DNA of 36,651 nucleotides from SIG607 sp045586405 (lineage in GTDB: Bacteria; Bacillota; Clostridia; Oscillospirales; Acutalibacteraceae), in assembly GCA_045586405.1 (NCBI GenBank), contig JAZNAG010000147.1, positions 1-36,651 of the forward strand. The letters run 5' to 3'. The notes under the pieces were generated by a model, which saw nothing but the letters and a program-made list of their open reading frames with translations, had not been told where the DNA came from and did no database searches. Below are positions 24,540 through 32,328 of the stretch, piece by piece (the first letter of the stretch is position 1; every line of letters starts with the position of its first letter). A program made the position numbers and the translations under genes.

Positions 24540-25907
24540 ATGGCAAGAGATAATTTTAAAAGCCGTTTAGGTTTTATTCTTGTTAGCGCAGGCTGCGCCA
24601 TTGGTATCGGAAATGTATGGCGTTTTCCCTATGTAGCAGGACAAAACGGCGGCGGTATTTTTGTGCTTTTTTATCTTTTGTTCCTTATTTGTATGGGTAT
24701 ACCCGTACTTACTATGGAATTAGCTGTTGGACGAGCAGGCAGAAAAAGTGCTCTTGGTGCATTTAAAGCCCTTGAAAAGCCAAAAACAAAATGGCATCTT
24801 CACGGTTGGGTTTGTGCAATAGGTTGTTATCTTCTTATGATGTACTACACCACTGTTTCGGGTTGGATGTCAAACTATTTTGTAAAGTTTTTAGGTGGCA
24901 CCTTTAAAGAAGGAATGACTAACGACAATGTAAACGATGTTTTTGGGAAAATGGTTTCTAATCCTTACGAAATGCTTATATGGATGGCAATTACCGTTAT
25001 AGCAGGATTTATTGTATGTAGTTTTGGACTTCAGAAGGGGCTTGAAAGAATAAGCAAGTGGATGATGCTGGCTTTACTTGCTCTTATGGTTATATTAGCG
25101 GTAAACAGTTTGTTCCTTAAGGGCGGTAGCGAAGGTGTTAAGTATTATCTTATCCCAAGCCTTTCAAGACTGAAAGAGAATAATATCAGCATTTTTGATG
25201 TTATTGTTGCTGCTATGAATCAGTCCTTTTTTACACTTAGTCTTGGTATAGGATCAATGCAAATTTTCGGTAGTTATATGAACAGGGATAACACCCTTGC
25301 CAGCGAATCTTCAAGAATCTGTGTGCTTGATACCTTTGTTGCGCTTATGTCGGGAATGATAATTTTCCCTGCTTGTTTTGCATATAATGTAGATGTAAAT
25401 GCAGGACCTCCGCTTATTTTCCAAACCTTGCCCAACGTTTTTGTTAATATGGCAGGCGGAAGAATATGGGGAACTCTTTTCTTCCTCTTTATGACATTTG
25501 CGAGTTTTTCCACCGTTATTGCGGTATTTGAAAACCTACAGGCCAACCTTATGGATAATTTAGGCTGGAGCCGAAAAAAAGCCTCTATTGTAAACTGTAT
25601 AGGTGTGCTGGTGCTCAGTATTCCTTGTGTATTAGGCTTTAATGTATGGGCAAATCTTGCTATAGACGGCAAAAATATACTCGATATGGAAGATTTTGTT
25701 GTAAGTAATCTGCTTCTTCCTATAGGCTCTCTTGTGTTCCTTTTGTTCTGTGTTACTAAATGGGGCTGGGGCTTTGATAAATATATTGAGGAGGCAAACA
25801 CCGGTAAGGGTATAAAAATGCCTCACTGGCTTAAGTATTACTTCCGCTTTGTAATGCCTATATTTATTATAGTAATTCTTATCGTAGGTCTTGTTAACTT
25901 CTTTTGA
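24540..25907 (+). CDS. sodium-dependent transporter of the NSS (SNF) family
   Basis: 455 residues from ATG 24540, seven bases after AGGAGAG. About 11-12 membrane spans. The first, GCAIGIGNVWRFPYVAGQNGGG, holds the unwound sodium/substrate site of LeuT-like transporters. SLGIGSMQIFGSYM (TM6-7) and FASFSTVIAVFENLQA (TM8) fit the same fold. Prokaryotic members import amino acids such as tryptophan, tyrosine or leucine with Na+; the substrate here is unknown. The next gene starts 15 bases later with no promoter between, so the two probably share a transcript. Confidence 0.93.
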   Translation: MARDNFKSRLGFILVSAGCAIGIGNVWRFPYVAGQNGGGIFVLFYLLFLICMGIPVLTMELAVGRAGRKSALGAFKALEKPKTKWHLHGWVCAIGCYLLMMYYTTVSGWMSNYFVKFLGGTFKEGMTNDNVNDVFGKMVSNPYEMLIWMAITVIAGFIVCSFGLQKGLERISKWMMLALLALMVILAVNSLFLKGGSEGVKYYLIPSLSRLKENNISIFDVIVAAMNQSFFTLSLGIGSMQIFGSYMNRDNTLASESSRICVLDTFVALMSGMIIFPACFAYNVDVNAGPPLIFQTLPNVFVNMAGGRIWGTLFFLFMTFASFSTVIAVFENLQANLMDNLGWSRKKASIVNCIGVLVLSIPCVLGFNVWANLAIDGKNILDMEDFVVSNLLLPIGSLVFLLFCVTKWGWGFDKYIEEANTGKGIKMPHWLKYYFRFVMPIFIIVILIVGLVNFF

Positions 25908-25922
25908 TCTGTGAGGGATAAT

Positions 25923-26429
25923 ATGTTCAGAGATATTTGCTTAAAGGATTTCAAAGAAAACGTTATTAAAATTATTTCCCAGGAATATATGCTTATAACC
26001 GCAGGGGATAAGGATAATTTTAATATGATGACAGCCTCTTGGGGATTTATGGGCGAAATGTGGGGTGAGGACAGTGTCGCCGTTGTGGTACGTCCTTCCC
26101 GTTATACTATGGATTTTATTGATAAAAGCGATTATTTTACACTGTCTTTTTACGGCGAAGATAATAAGATTCATAAAATCTGTGGCAGTAAATCGGGCAG
26201 AGATGTTGATAAATTGGCAGAAACGGGGCTTACTCCCATTTGTGATGATAACTATGTCTGGTTTGATGAAGCCCGTCTCGTGCTTAAAATTAAAAAGAAA
26301 TACGTTCAGCCAATGTCAGCAGAGTATTTAACCGATAAATCGGTAGATGAAAAATGGTATAAAGACGGCGACTGGCACAACCTTATAATAGGAAGTATTG
26401 AGCGTATATACGTAAAAGAAAATATGTAA
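25923..26429 (+). CDS. flavin reductase-like FMN-binding split-barrel protein
   Basis: 168 residues from ATG 25923, with GAGGG six bases upstream; a GTG at 25911 is possible but lacks a ribosome site. The pattern MLITAGDKDNFNMMTASWGFMGEMW, then VVVRPSRYTMDFIDKSDYFTLSFYG and CGSKSGRDVDKLAETGL, matches the flavin reductase/NADH:FMN family, including the conserved NxMTASWG-type FMN loop. It probably binds FMN and reduces a flavin or small substrate; the partner is unknown. It lies in the same transcript as the NSS transporter; a functional link is not evident. Confidence 0.88.
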   Translation: MFRDICLKDFKENVIKIISQEYMLITAGDKDNFNMMTASWGFMGEMWGEDSVAVVVRPSRYTMDFIDKSDYFTLSFYGEDNKIHKICGSKSGRDVDKLAETGLTPICDDNYVWFDEARLVLKIKKKYVQPMSAEYLTDKSVDEKWYKDGDWHNLIIGSIERIYVKENM

Positions 26430-26436
26430 AAAAATA

Positions 26437-26465
26437 AACCTGCTGAATATTCAGCAGGTTTTAAT
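26437..26465. terminator. bidirectional terminator between converging genes
   Basis: AAACCTGCTGA-ATAT-TCAGCAGGTTT with A/T tracts on both sides. It lies between the flavin reductase-like gene and the converging 3D-domain gene. Confidence 0.9.
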
Positions 26466-26468
26466 TTA

Positions 26469-27371
26469 TTACAGGAAGTAGATTATTATATCGCGTCTTC
26501 CAAAGTATTTGCAGGCCGCCTGTGTTTCAAGGAACAAATCAACATTTGTAGGTCTGCTTTTTATAAATCCACCGGTATCGGCTGCAATAGCGTAACCGTA
26601 AACGTATTTACCATCGGCAGAAACTATATACATTTTAGTGCCATAAGGAATAACGTTAGGATTAACGGCAATATAGCCGGGCTGAGGTGCAACGCCGGTA
26701 GAACAACGGTTTCCGGTATAGGTGTAGGCAGTAGCCTCAACACGTGTAGAACTTTTGTAGTTTACGGGAACACCGTTTTCGTCAAGCTCTATCTCTATAT
26801 CAGGGGTAAGGGTAGAAATAGCAGAGCTTGAAGAAACAGGCTTTGAAACTTCTACAGGTTTTGAAACCGTGGTGTTTTTGACGGGAGTTTTTACCGGCTC
26901 TTTCTTTTCGGGAGCAGGTACGATATCCACATAGGTTTCACTTTCAATCAGAGTTTCTAAAGAAGGAGTTACCATATCACCGTCTTTAATCTCTACATCA
27001 GCATTTATAAGTATATCACTTAAAGGGGAAGGACCGGTGACGTAGGTTACGGTTTTATCACCGTAGGTGATGTGAACGGGGAAGGTCTGAACAACTTCGA
27101 TAGAAAGCTTATTACCGTCGCGGTCAGAACCGACAACGTCATATTCACTTGTATAACCGGCATAGCCTAAAATACCGCGAACGTCACTTTTAAGGGTATA
27201 TAAGGTGTGGGTGCTTTTGCCATCTGAAATAGAAACCACATTTACAGAGAAAACAAACAACATAATTACAGCCGACATCAGTATGCACATACCGCTAAGG
27301 CCGATGTGTCTTGTGTGTTCTCTTAAAAAGCCGGCAGCCTTTCGAGCATAACACTTACATTTCTTAATCAT
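26469..27371 (-). CDS. membrane-anchored 3D-domain cell-wall hydrolase-like protein (YabE/Rpf-like)
   Basis: 300 residues. A basic N-terminus is followed by one membrane span (about 26-46). Next comes a ubiquitin-like DUF348 unit (HTLYTLKSDVRGILGYAGY), possibly two, then a Ser/Pro/Val linker (about 155-190). The C-terminal 3D domain (about 212-300) has ATAYTYTG, IPYGTKMYI, AADTGGFIKS and TNVDLF. The three Asp-type positions are those that give the family its name, and it resembles the MltA lytic transglycosylase core. No G5 domain is present, which distinguishes it from Bacillus YabE. It probably remodels peptidoglycan outside the cell. AAGGAG precedes ATG 27371. Confidence 0.88.
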   Translation of the reverse strand: MIKKCKCYARKAAGFLREHTRHIGLSGMCILMSAVIMLFVFSVNVVSISDGKSTHTLYTLKSDVRGILGYAGYTSEYDVVGSDRDGNKLSIEVVQTFPVHITYGDKTVTYVTGPSPLSDILINADVEIKDGDMVTPSLETLIESETYVDIVPAPEKKEPVKTPVKNTTVSKPVEVSKPVSSSSAISTLTPDIEIELDENGVPVNYKSSTRVEATAYTYTGNRCSTGVAPQPGYIAVNPNVIPYGTKMYIVSADGKYVYGYAIAADTGGFIKSRPTNVDLFLETQAACKYFGRRDIIIYFL

Positions 27372-27456
27372 AAAATCTCCTTTTTGTTTCGTAAAAGGCT
27401 TTACGAAAATAGGTATTTAAGGCAAAAAATAGTGCCTCAAAGACCGAGCAAAAGCC

Positions 27457-27484
27457 ATTATATCACGATTTAATCAAATGTCAA
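27457..27484 (-). promoter_or_regulatory. promoter of the 3D-domain gene
   Basis: On the minus strand TTGACA (27484-27479), a 16-base spacer and TATAAT (27462-27457). The ~75-base leader can form a small CGTAAA/TTTACG hairpin and is too short for a cyclic-di-AMP (ydaO) riboswitch. Confidence 0.8.
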
Positions 27485-27788
27485 ACAAAAAACAGGGGGT
27501 TGTTTTATGCAATATGCACAAAAACTGAAGATATTTCAAAAAGTTACAAGTTTGTAACCATTGAAAACACAAGAAAAATTACCAATTATTACCAATTAAG
27601 TTGTGCAAAACCACAGTTTTGCGCTGTAAAAAATCAAAAAGTGGGGGATGAGAGGCCTTTTTTAAGGCTTTTTCAGGCAAAAAACACCATATATGAAGGT
27701 ATTTTTGATTCATGAACACTAAATATGGCTTTAAAATATTTTTTCTCATAATTTTCTTTGTATATTATATGTAAGAGGGGATAATATT
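27485..27788. other. AT-rich intergenic stretch without a recognised gene
   Basis: About 300 bases between the divergent 3D-domain and topoisomerase genes. It holds a small hairpin GCAAAAC-CACA-GTTTTGC (27605-27622) with no T run. A 71-codon frame (27500-27715, TTG start, no ribosome site) is not convincing. No RNA gene or mobile element is seen. Confidence 0.5.
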
Positions 27789-27869
27789 ATGAAAAAAAGT
27801 GGACGAGCAGCCTCTGATAACAAAAGAGGGGGAATACTCCTTGACGAAAATACTATATGTAGTGTATAA
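27789..27869 (+). CDS. possible 26-residue small protein upstream of the topoisomerase operon
   Basis: ATG 27789 reads MKKSGRAASDNKRGGILLDE and ends NTICSV before TAA. GAGGGG lies eight bases upstream, a proper ribosome site. The product is basic and soluble and matches nothing I know. The -35 and -10 boxes of the downstream topoisomerase gene fall inside its last third, so translation could interfere with that promoter. It may also be a chance frame. Confidence 0.3.
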   Translation: MKKSGRAASDNKRGGILLDENTICSV

Positions 27870-27870
27870 T
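27841..27870 (+). promoter_or_regulatory. promoter of the type IIA topoisomerase operon
   Basis: TTGACG (27841-27846), an 18-base spacer and TATAAT (27865-27870), about 50 bases before the ATG. Confidence 0.7.
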
Positions 27871-27918
27871 ATATATAATTTATACATAATTATAATCAAA
27901 TAAAGGAGCAAACCTTTA

Positions 27919-29901
27919 ATGGCAGTAAAAAAAGCAGAATATACAAACGAAAGTATTAAGCAGCTTAAGGGTCCTGACCAGGTGCGTATGCGCCCGGCGG
28001 TTATTTTTGGTTCCGACGGTATTGAAGGCTGTGAACATTCGGTTTTTGAAATTATATCTAACTCTATTGACGAAGCCCGTGAAGGCCACGGTAATAAAAT
28101 AATTATTACAAAGTTCAGTGACGGCAGTGTTGAGGTGCAGGACTTTGGACGCGGCGCCCCCGTTGACTATAACAAGAATGAAGATAAGTTCAACTGGGAG
28201 TTGCTTTACTGTACTCTTTACGCAGGCAGTAAGTATGATACTAACGACGGCGGTAGTTATGAGTATTCAATAGGTCTTAACGGTCTTGGTCTTTGCGCTA
28301 CACAGTTTTCTTCAGAATATATGGACGTTGAAATAAAGCGTGACGGTTATAAATATAACCTACACTTTGAAAAGGGTTTTAATATCGGCGGTCTTAAAAA
28401 GGAAGAATACAGCGGTAAAGACACAGGTACTACAACTAGGTGGAAGCCCGACAGAGCCGTATTTAATGATATAGAAATACCCACATCTTATTTTGAGGAC
28501 ACCATAAGAAGACAGGCTATTGTTAACGACGGTCTTTTGTTTATTTTCAGAAATCAGGTGGGTGCCCGTTTTGAAACCAAAGAATTCTGCTATAAAAACG
28601 GTATAGAAGATTATCTGCACGAGGTGGTAGACGAAAAGGCGCTTACCCCCGTTCAGTTCTGGAAGGCCGAGCGCAAGGGTAAGGATAGAGAAGACAAGCC
28701 CGAGTACAAGGTTAAAATGAATATTGCCGTTGCATTTTCAAACCACAATAAAATGGCAGAGTACTACCATAACTCAAGTTGGCTTGAATACGGCGGTTCT
28801 CCCGAAAAGGCTGTAAGGTATGCTTTTGTAACTCAGCTTGACAGCTATATAAAACAGCAGAACAAGTATCAGAAGAACGAAAGCAAAATTACATTTTCAG
28901 ATGTAGAAGAATGTCTTAATATATGTATATCCTCTTTCTCTACCCAGACCTCTTATGAAAATCAGACTAAAAAGGCAATTACCAATAAATTTATTTATGA
29001 AGCCATGTCTGACTTTTTAAAGCATCAGATAGAAATTTATTTTATTGAAAATAAAGCCGATGCCGATAAGATAATTGATCAGGTACTTATAAATAAGCGA
29101 AGCAGAGAAAAAAGCGAAAAGGAAAGAATAAATATAAAGAAAACACTTTCCTCAAATAATACTCTTGCCGACAGAGTACAAAAGTTTGTTGATTGCAGAA
29201 GCAAAGAGGTAAGTGAACGTGAACTTTATATAGTTGAGGGTGATTCGGCTCTCGGTTCCTGTAAACTTGCCAGAGATGCCGCTTTTCAGGCTATAATGCC
29301 GGTGAGAGGTAAAATACTCAACTGCTTAAAGGCTGAGTACGATAAAATTTTCAAAAGTGAAATTATTACCGACCTTATTAAAGTTATGGGTTGCGGTGTC
29401 GAGGTTAAGTCGAAAGCTAACAAAAATCTTTCAACCTTTGATATAAGAAATCTCAGATGGAATAAGATAATTATATGTACCGATGCCGACGTTGACGGCT
29501 TCCATATCAGAACTCTTATTTTAACAATGATTTACCGCCTTATGCCAACACTTATAAATGAGGGCAGGGTGTTTATCGCCGAAACTCCTCTTTATGAAAT
29601 AAATACAAAAAGTATGACCTACTTTGCTTATGACGAAAATGAGAAAAGGGAAATACTTGAAAAGATAGGCAATGAAAAATACAGTCTTCAGCGTTCAAAG
29701 GGACTTGGTGAAAACCAACCCGATATGATGAACTTAACTACTATGAATCCCGAAACCAGACGTCTTATAAAGATACAGCCCGAAGACGCTGAAAACACTG
29801 CAATAATGTTTGATATGCTGCTTGGTGATGACCTTGCAGGCAGAAAAGACTATATTTCAGAAAACGGCTATCTGTATATGGATGACGCCGATATTAGTTA
29901 A
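27919..29901 (+). CDS. parE: type IIA DNA topoisomerase B subunit, ParE/GyrB-like
   Basis: 660 residues with AAAGGAG upstream. The N-terminal GHKL ATPase has SNSIDEAREGHG and QDFGRGAPVD, then a glycine-rich lid (SIGLNGLGLCATQF). The transducer domain follows. The TOPRIM domain has EGDSALGSCK (E440) and TDADVDGFHI (D522, D524), the metal-binding residues; RSKGLGENQPDMM is the C-terminal family mark. With its partner it changes DNA topology using ATP, either relaxing or decatenating. Several motifs differ from housekeeping GyrB (MRPAVIFGSDG, NKNED after the ATPase motif), so this is a second, topo-IV-like enzyme rather than the main gyrase. The symbol is by analogy. Confidence 0.88.
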   Translation: MAVKKAEYTNESIKQLKGPDQVRMRPAVIFGSDGIEGCEHSVFEIISNSIDEAREGHGNKIIITKFSDGSVEVQDFGRGAPVDYNKNEDKFNWELLYCTLYAGSKYDTNDGGSYEYSIGLNGLGLCATQFSSEYMDVEIKRDGYKYNLHFEKGFNIGGLKKEEYSGKDTGTTTRWKPDRAVFNDIEIPTSYFEDTIRRQAIVNDGLLFIFRNQVGARFETKEFCYKNGIEDYLHEVVDEKALTPVQFWKAERKGKDREDKPEYKVKMNIAVAFSNHNKMAEYYHNSSWLEYGGSPEKAVRYAFVTQLDSYIKQQNKYQKNESKITFSDVEECLNICISSFSTQTSYENQTKKAITNKFIYEAMSDFLKHQIEIYFIENKADADKIIDQVLINKRSREKSEKERINIKKTLSSNNTLADRVQKFVDCRSKEVSERELYIVEGDSALGSCKLARDAAFQAIMPVRGKILNCLKAEYDKIFKSEIITDLIKVMGCGVEVKSKANKNLSTFDIRNLRWNKIIICTDADVDGFHIRTLILTMIYRLMPTLINEGRVFIAETPLYEINTKSMTYFAYDENEKREILEKIGNEKYSLQRSKGLGENQPDMMNLTTMNPETRRLIKIQPEDAENTAIMFDMLLGDDLAGRKDYISENGYLYMDDADIS

Positions 29902-29912
29902 GGAGAAAAAAT

Positions 29913-32159
29913 ATGGCTCCAAGAAAAAAGAAGGAACAGGAAGCACCACAAAAAAAGAAGAATGCCAATGCTTATATAGCAGGGGCAGGTACAATTATAG
30001 ACCAGGAGGTTACCGAAACCTTAAAGTCTAACTTTATGCCCTATGCTATGAGTATTATCGTGTCCCGTGCTATTCCTGAAATAGACGGCTTTAAGCCTTC
30101 CCACAGAAAACTGCTTTATACAATGTATAATATGGGACTGCTTGGCGGCGCTACAATAAAGTCCGCTAATATAGTTGGTAGAACGATGCAGCTTAACCCC
30201 CACGGTGATGCCGCTATTTACGAAACTATGGTAAGACTGTCCGAAGGTTACGAAGCATTACTTCACCCCTTTGTTGCTTCAAAGGGCTCTTTTGGTAAGG
30301 CTTATTCAAGAGATATGGCTTATGCCGCTTCCCGTTATACCGAGGCAAAGTTGGCACCCATATCGGCTGAACTTTTCGCCGATATTGATAAAGACACCGT
30401 TGATTTCGTAGATAACTATGACGCTACTATGAAAGAACCGGTGCTGTTTCCCGTTACATTTCCCACCGTACTTGTAAATTCTAATATGGGTATTGCCGCA
30501 GGTATGGCAAGTTCAATTTGCTCATTTAATCTTAAAGAAGTATGCGAAACCACCATTGAGTATATTAAGGATAACGATATAAATGTTGCTGATACTCTTA
30601 TTGCTCCCGATTTCCCCATTGGCGGTGAGCTTCTTTATGACAGAGCAGAAATTGAAAAGATATACGAAACCGGCAGAGGCAGTTTTAAGGTAAGAGGTAT
30701 ATACAGCTTTGACAAAAAGAATAACTGTATTGATATAACCGAAATTCCGCCTACCACAACAAGTGAAGCAATTATTGAAAAGGTAATTGAGCTTGTAAAG
30801 GCAAAGAAGATTACCGAGATTAACGATATCCGTGACGAAACCGACCTTAACGGTCTTAAAATTACCATTGATTTAAAGCGCGGAGTTGATGCTGATAAGC
30901 TTATGAAAAAGCTTTACCGTCTTACTCCCATGCAGGACAGTTTTGCTTGTAACTTTAACATTCTTATTGCAGGTTCTCCCAGAGTTATGGGTGTTAAAGA
31001 AATTATCAGCGAATGGGTTGCTTACAGAACAGAATGTGTGCGCAGAAGAGTTTATTATACTCTCTCAAAGGCAAAGGACAGACTGCATCTTTTAAAGGGC
31101 CTTCAGAAAATTCTGCTTGATATTGACAAAGCCATTAAGATTGTAAGAGAAACCGCCGAAGAAAAAGAGGTTGTTCCCAATCTTATGATTGGCTTCGGCA
31201 TTGACGAAACTCAGGCTGAATATGTAGCTGAAATCAAACTTCGTCATTTAAACAGAGAGTACATTCTTAAAAGACTTGACGATATTGAGAAACTTGAAAA
31301 AGAAATTGAGGATATGGAGGCTATACTTAAATCCAAATCCCGCGTGCTGAAAATTATAGTAAACGAACTTACCGATGTTATTAAGAAATACGGTAAGGAC
31401 AGAATGACTAAGATAGTAAGCGCCAGTGAAGCAGGGGATAACAGTGTAGAAGAAAAAGAGATTGACACCTCTCCCGTAACCTTCTTCTTTACCCACGACG
31501 GCTACTTTAAGAAAATTACTCCCTTGTCTCTTAGAATGAGCGGTGAGCAAAAGTGTAAAGAGGGCGACTTTATTACACAAAGTGTAGAGTCTACCAATGC
31601 CGCCGAACTGCTCTTCTTTACAAATAAACAACAGGTTTATAAAACCGAGGCTTCAGAGTTTAGCGAAACCAAGGCAAGTGCACTGGGTGACTATATCCCT
31701 GCCAAGCTTGACTTTGACGAGGGCGAAGTGCCTGTTTATATGACGGTTGTAGATAAGTACGAGGGTTATATGCTTTTCGTTTATGAAAACGGAAGAATAT
31801 CTAAGGTGGCACTTTCGGCTTATGAAACCAAAACCAACCGTAAAAAGCTCATTAAGGCGTACTGTGAAAAATACCCCTTGTTTACACCTATATATATAAA
31901 GGAAGAAACCGAACTTATGCTTCGCTCTACAAACGGCAGAGTGTTACTCTTAAACAGCGCATCGGTTCCTGTTAAGGGTGTAAAGGATAACGGCGGTATA
32001 AACGTTATGACTCAAAAACGCGGACAAAAAATTTCCGCTGCCGAAATTTATGAAAAGGGTACAATAGAGAATGAGCACAGGCTCAGAACCCGTACTCTGC
32101 CTGCTGCAGGAAATAAGCCGCAGGGTGGTTCCTCGCAGGACGAAATGATACTTGATTAA
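29913..32159 (+). CDS. parC: type IIA DNA topoisomerase A subunit, ParC/GyrA-like
   Basis: 748 residues, 11 bases after the B-subunit stop; AAGGAG precedes the ATG. After a lysine-rich N-terminal tail (about 20 residues) comes the breakage-reunion domain: YAMSIIVSRAIPEIDGFKPS, NPHGDAAIYE (97-104) and the DNA-linking tyrosine Y142 in AASRYTEAKL. The GyrA-type GQRGxG box is absent, so it should act as a ParC-like decatenase or relaxase rather than supercoil. The C-terminal domain is reduced to a few beta-pinwheel-like blades. Position 100 is Ala where quinolone-binding enzymes usually have Ser. Forms a heterotetramer with the upstream gene product. Confidence 0.88.
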   Translation: MAPRKKKEQEAPQKKKNANAYIAGAGTIIDQEVTETLKSNFMPYAMSIIVSRAIPEIDGFKPSHRKLLYTMYNMGLLGGATIKSANIVGRTMQLNPHGDAAIYETMVRLSEGYEALLHPFVASKGSFGKAYSRDMAYAASRYTEAKLAPISAELFADIDKDTVDFVDNYDATMKEPVLFPVTFPTVLVNSNMGIAAGMASSICSFNLKEVCETTIEYIKDNDINVADTLIAPDFPIGGELLYDRAEIEKIYETGRGSFKVRGIYSFDKKNNCIDITEIPPTTTSEAIIEKVIELVKAKKITEINDIRDETDLNGLKITIDLKRGVDADKLMKKLYRLTPMQDSFACNFNILIAGSPRVMGVKEIISEWVAYRTECVRRRVYYTLSKAKDRLHLLKGLQKILLDIDKAIKIVRETAEEKEVVPNLMIGFGIDETQAEYVAEIKLRHLNREYILKRLDDIEKLEKEIEDMEAILKSKSRVLKIIVNELTDVIKKYGKDRMTKIVSASEAGDNSVEEKEIDTSPVTFFFTHDGYFKKITPLSLRMSGEQKCKEGDFITQSVESTNAAELLFFTNKQQVYKTEASEFSETKASALGDYIPAKLDFDEGEVPVYMTVVDKYEGYMLFVYENGRISKVALSAYETKTNRKKLIKAYCEKYPLFTPIYIKEETELMLRSTNGRVLLLNSASVPVKGVKDNGGINVMTQKRGQKISAAEIYEKGTIENEHRLRTRTLPAAGNKPQGGSSQDEMILD

Positions 32160-32163
32160 AAAA

Positions 32164-32223
32164 AGCCGCCGGAGTTTCCTTCGGCGGCTGTCGGAATAAA
32201 TGCAAACGCTAATGCTTCCGACA
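32164..32223 (+). other. two hairpins between the topoisomerase operon and valS
   Basis: AGCCGCCG pairs with CGGCGGCT (32164-32189), then TGTCGGAA pairs with TTCCGACA (32189-32223) around 19 bases. Neither is followed directly by a T run on the plus strand; the first has one on the minus strand. Together they probably end or protect the parEC transcript, but they are not a textbook terminator in this direction. Confidence 0.5.
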
Positions 32224-32265
32224 ATACTATACTAACCTTATTTTTTGTATTTATACATTAAATGT

Positions 32266-32294
32266 TTGACAAACCGATACATAGGGTTTATTAT
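32266..32294 (+). promoter_or_regulatory. promoter of valS
   Basis: TTGACA (32266-32271), a 17-base spacer and TATTAT (32289-32294). The leader is only ~30 bases, so no T-box fits between promoter and start. Confidence 0.65.
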
Positions 32295-32328
32295 AATTAG
32301 GATTTAATTTGACTTGGAGGAATCTTTT

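Noticed and set aside
27372..27480. Cyclic-di-AMP riboswitch before the 3D-domain gene
   Set aside because: Such genes often have one, but the leader from the mapped-looking promoter is only ~75 bases and lacks the conserved ydaO core.
27500..27715. 71-codon frame in the intergenic gap before parE
   Set aside because: TTG start without a ribosome site, no motif, AT-rich and low-complexity product.
31248..31631. 127-codon antisense frame inside parC
   Set aside because: Shadow of a conserved topoisomerase gene; hydrophobic residues reflect the complement of Lys/Glu codons.
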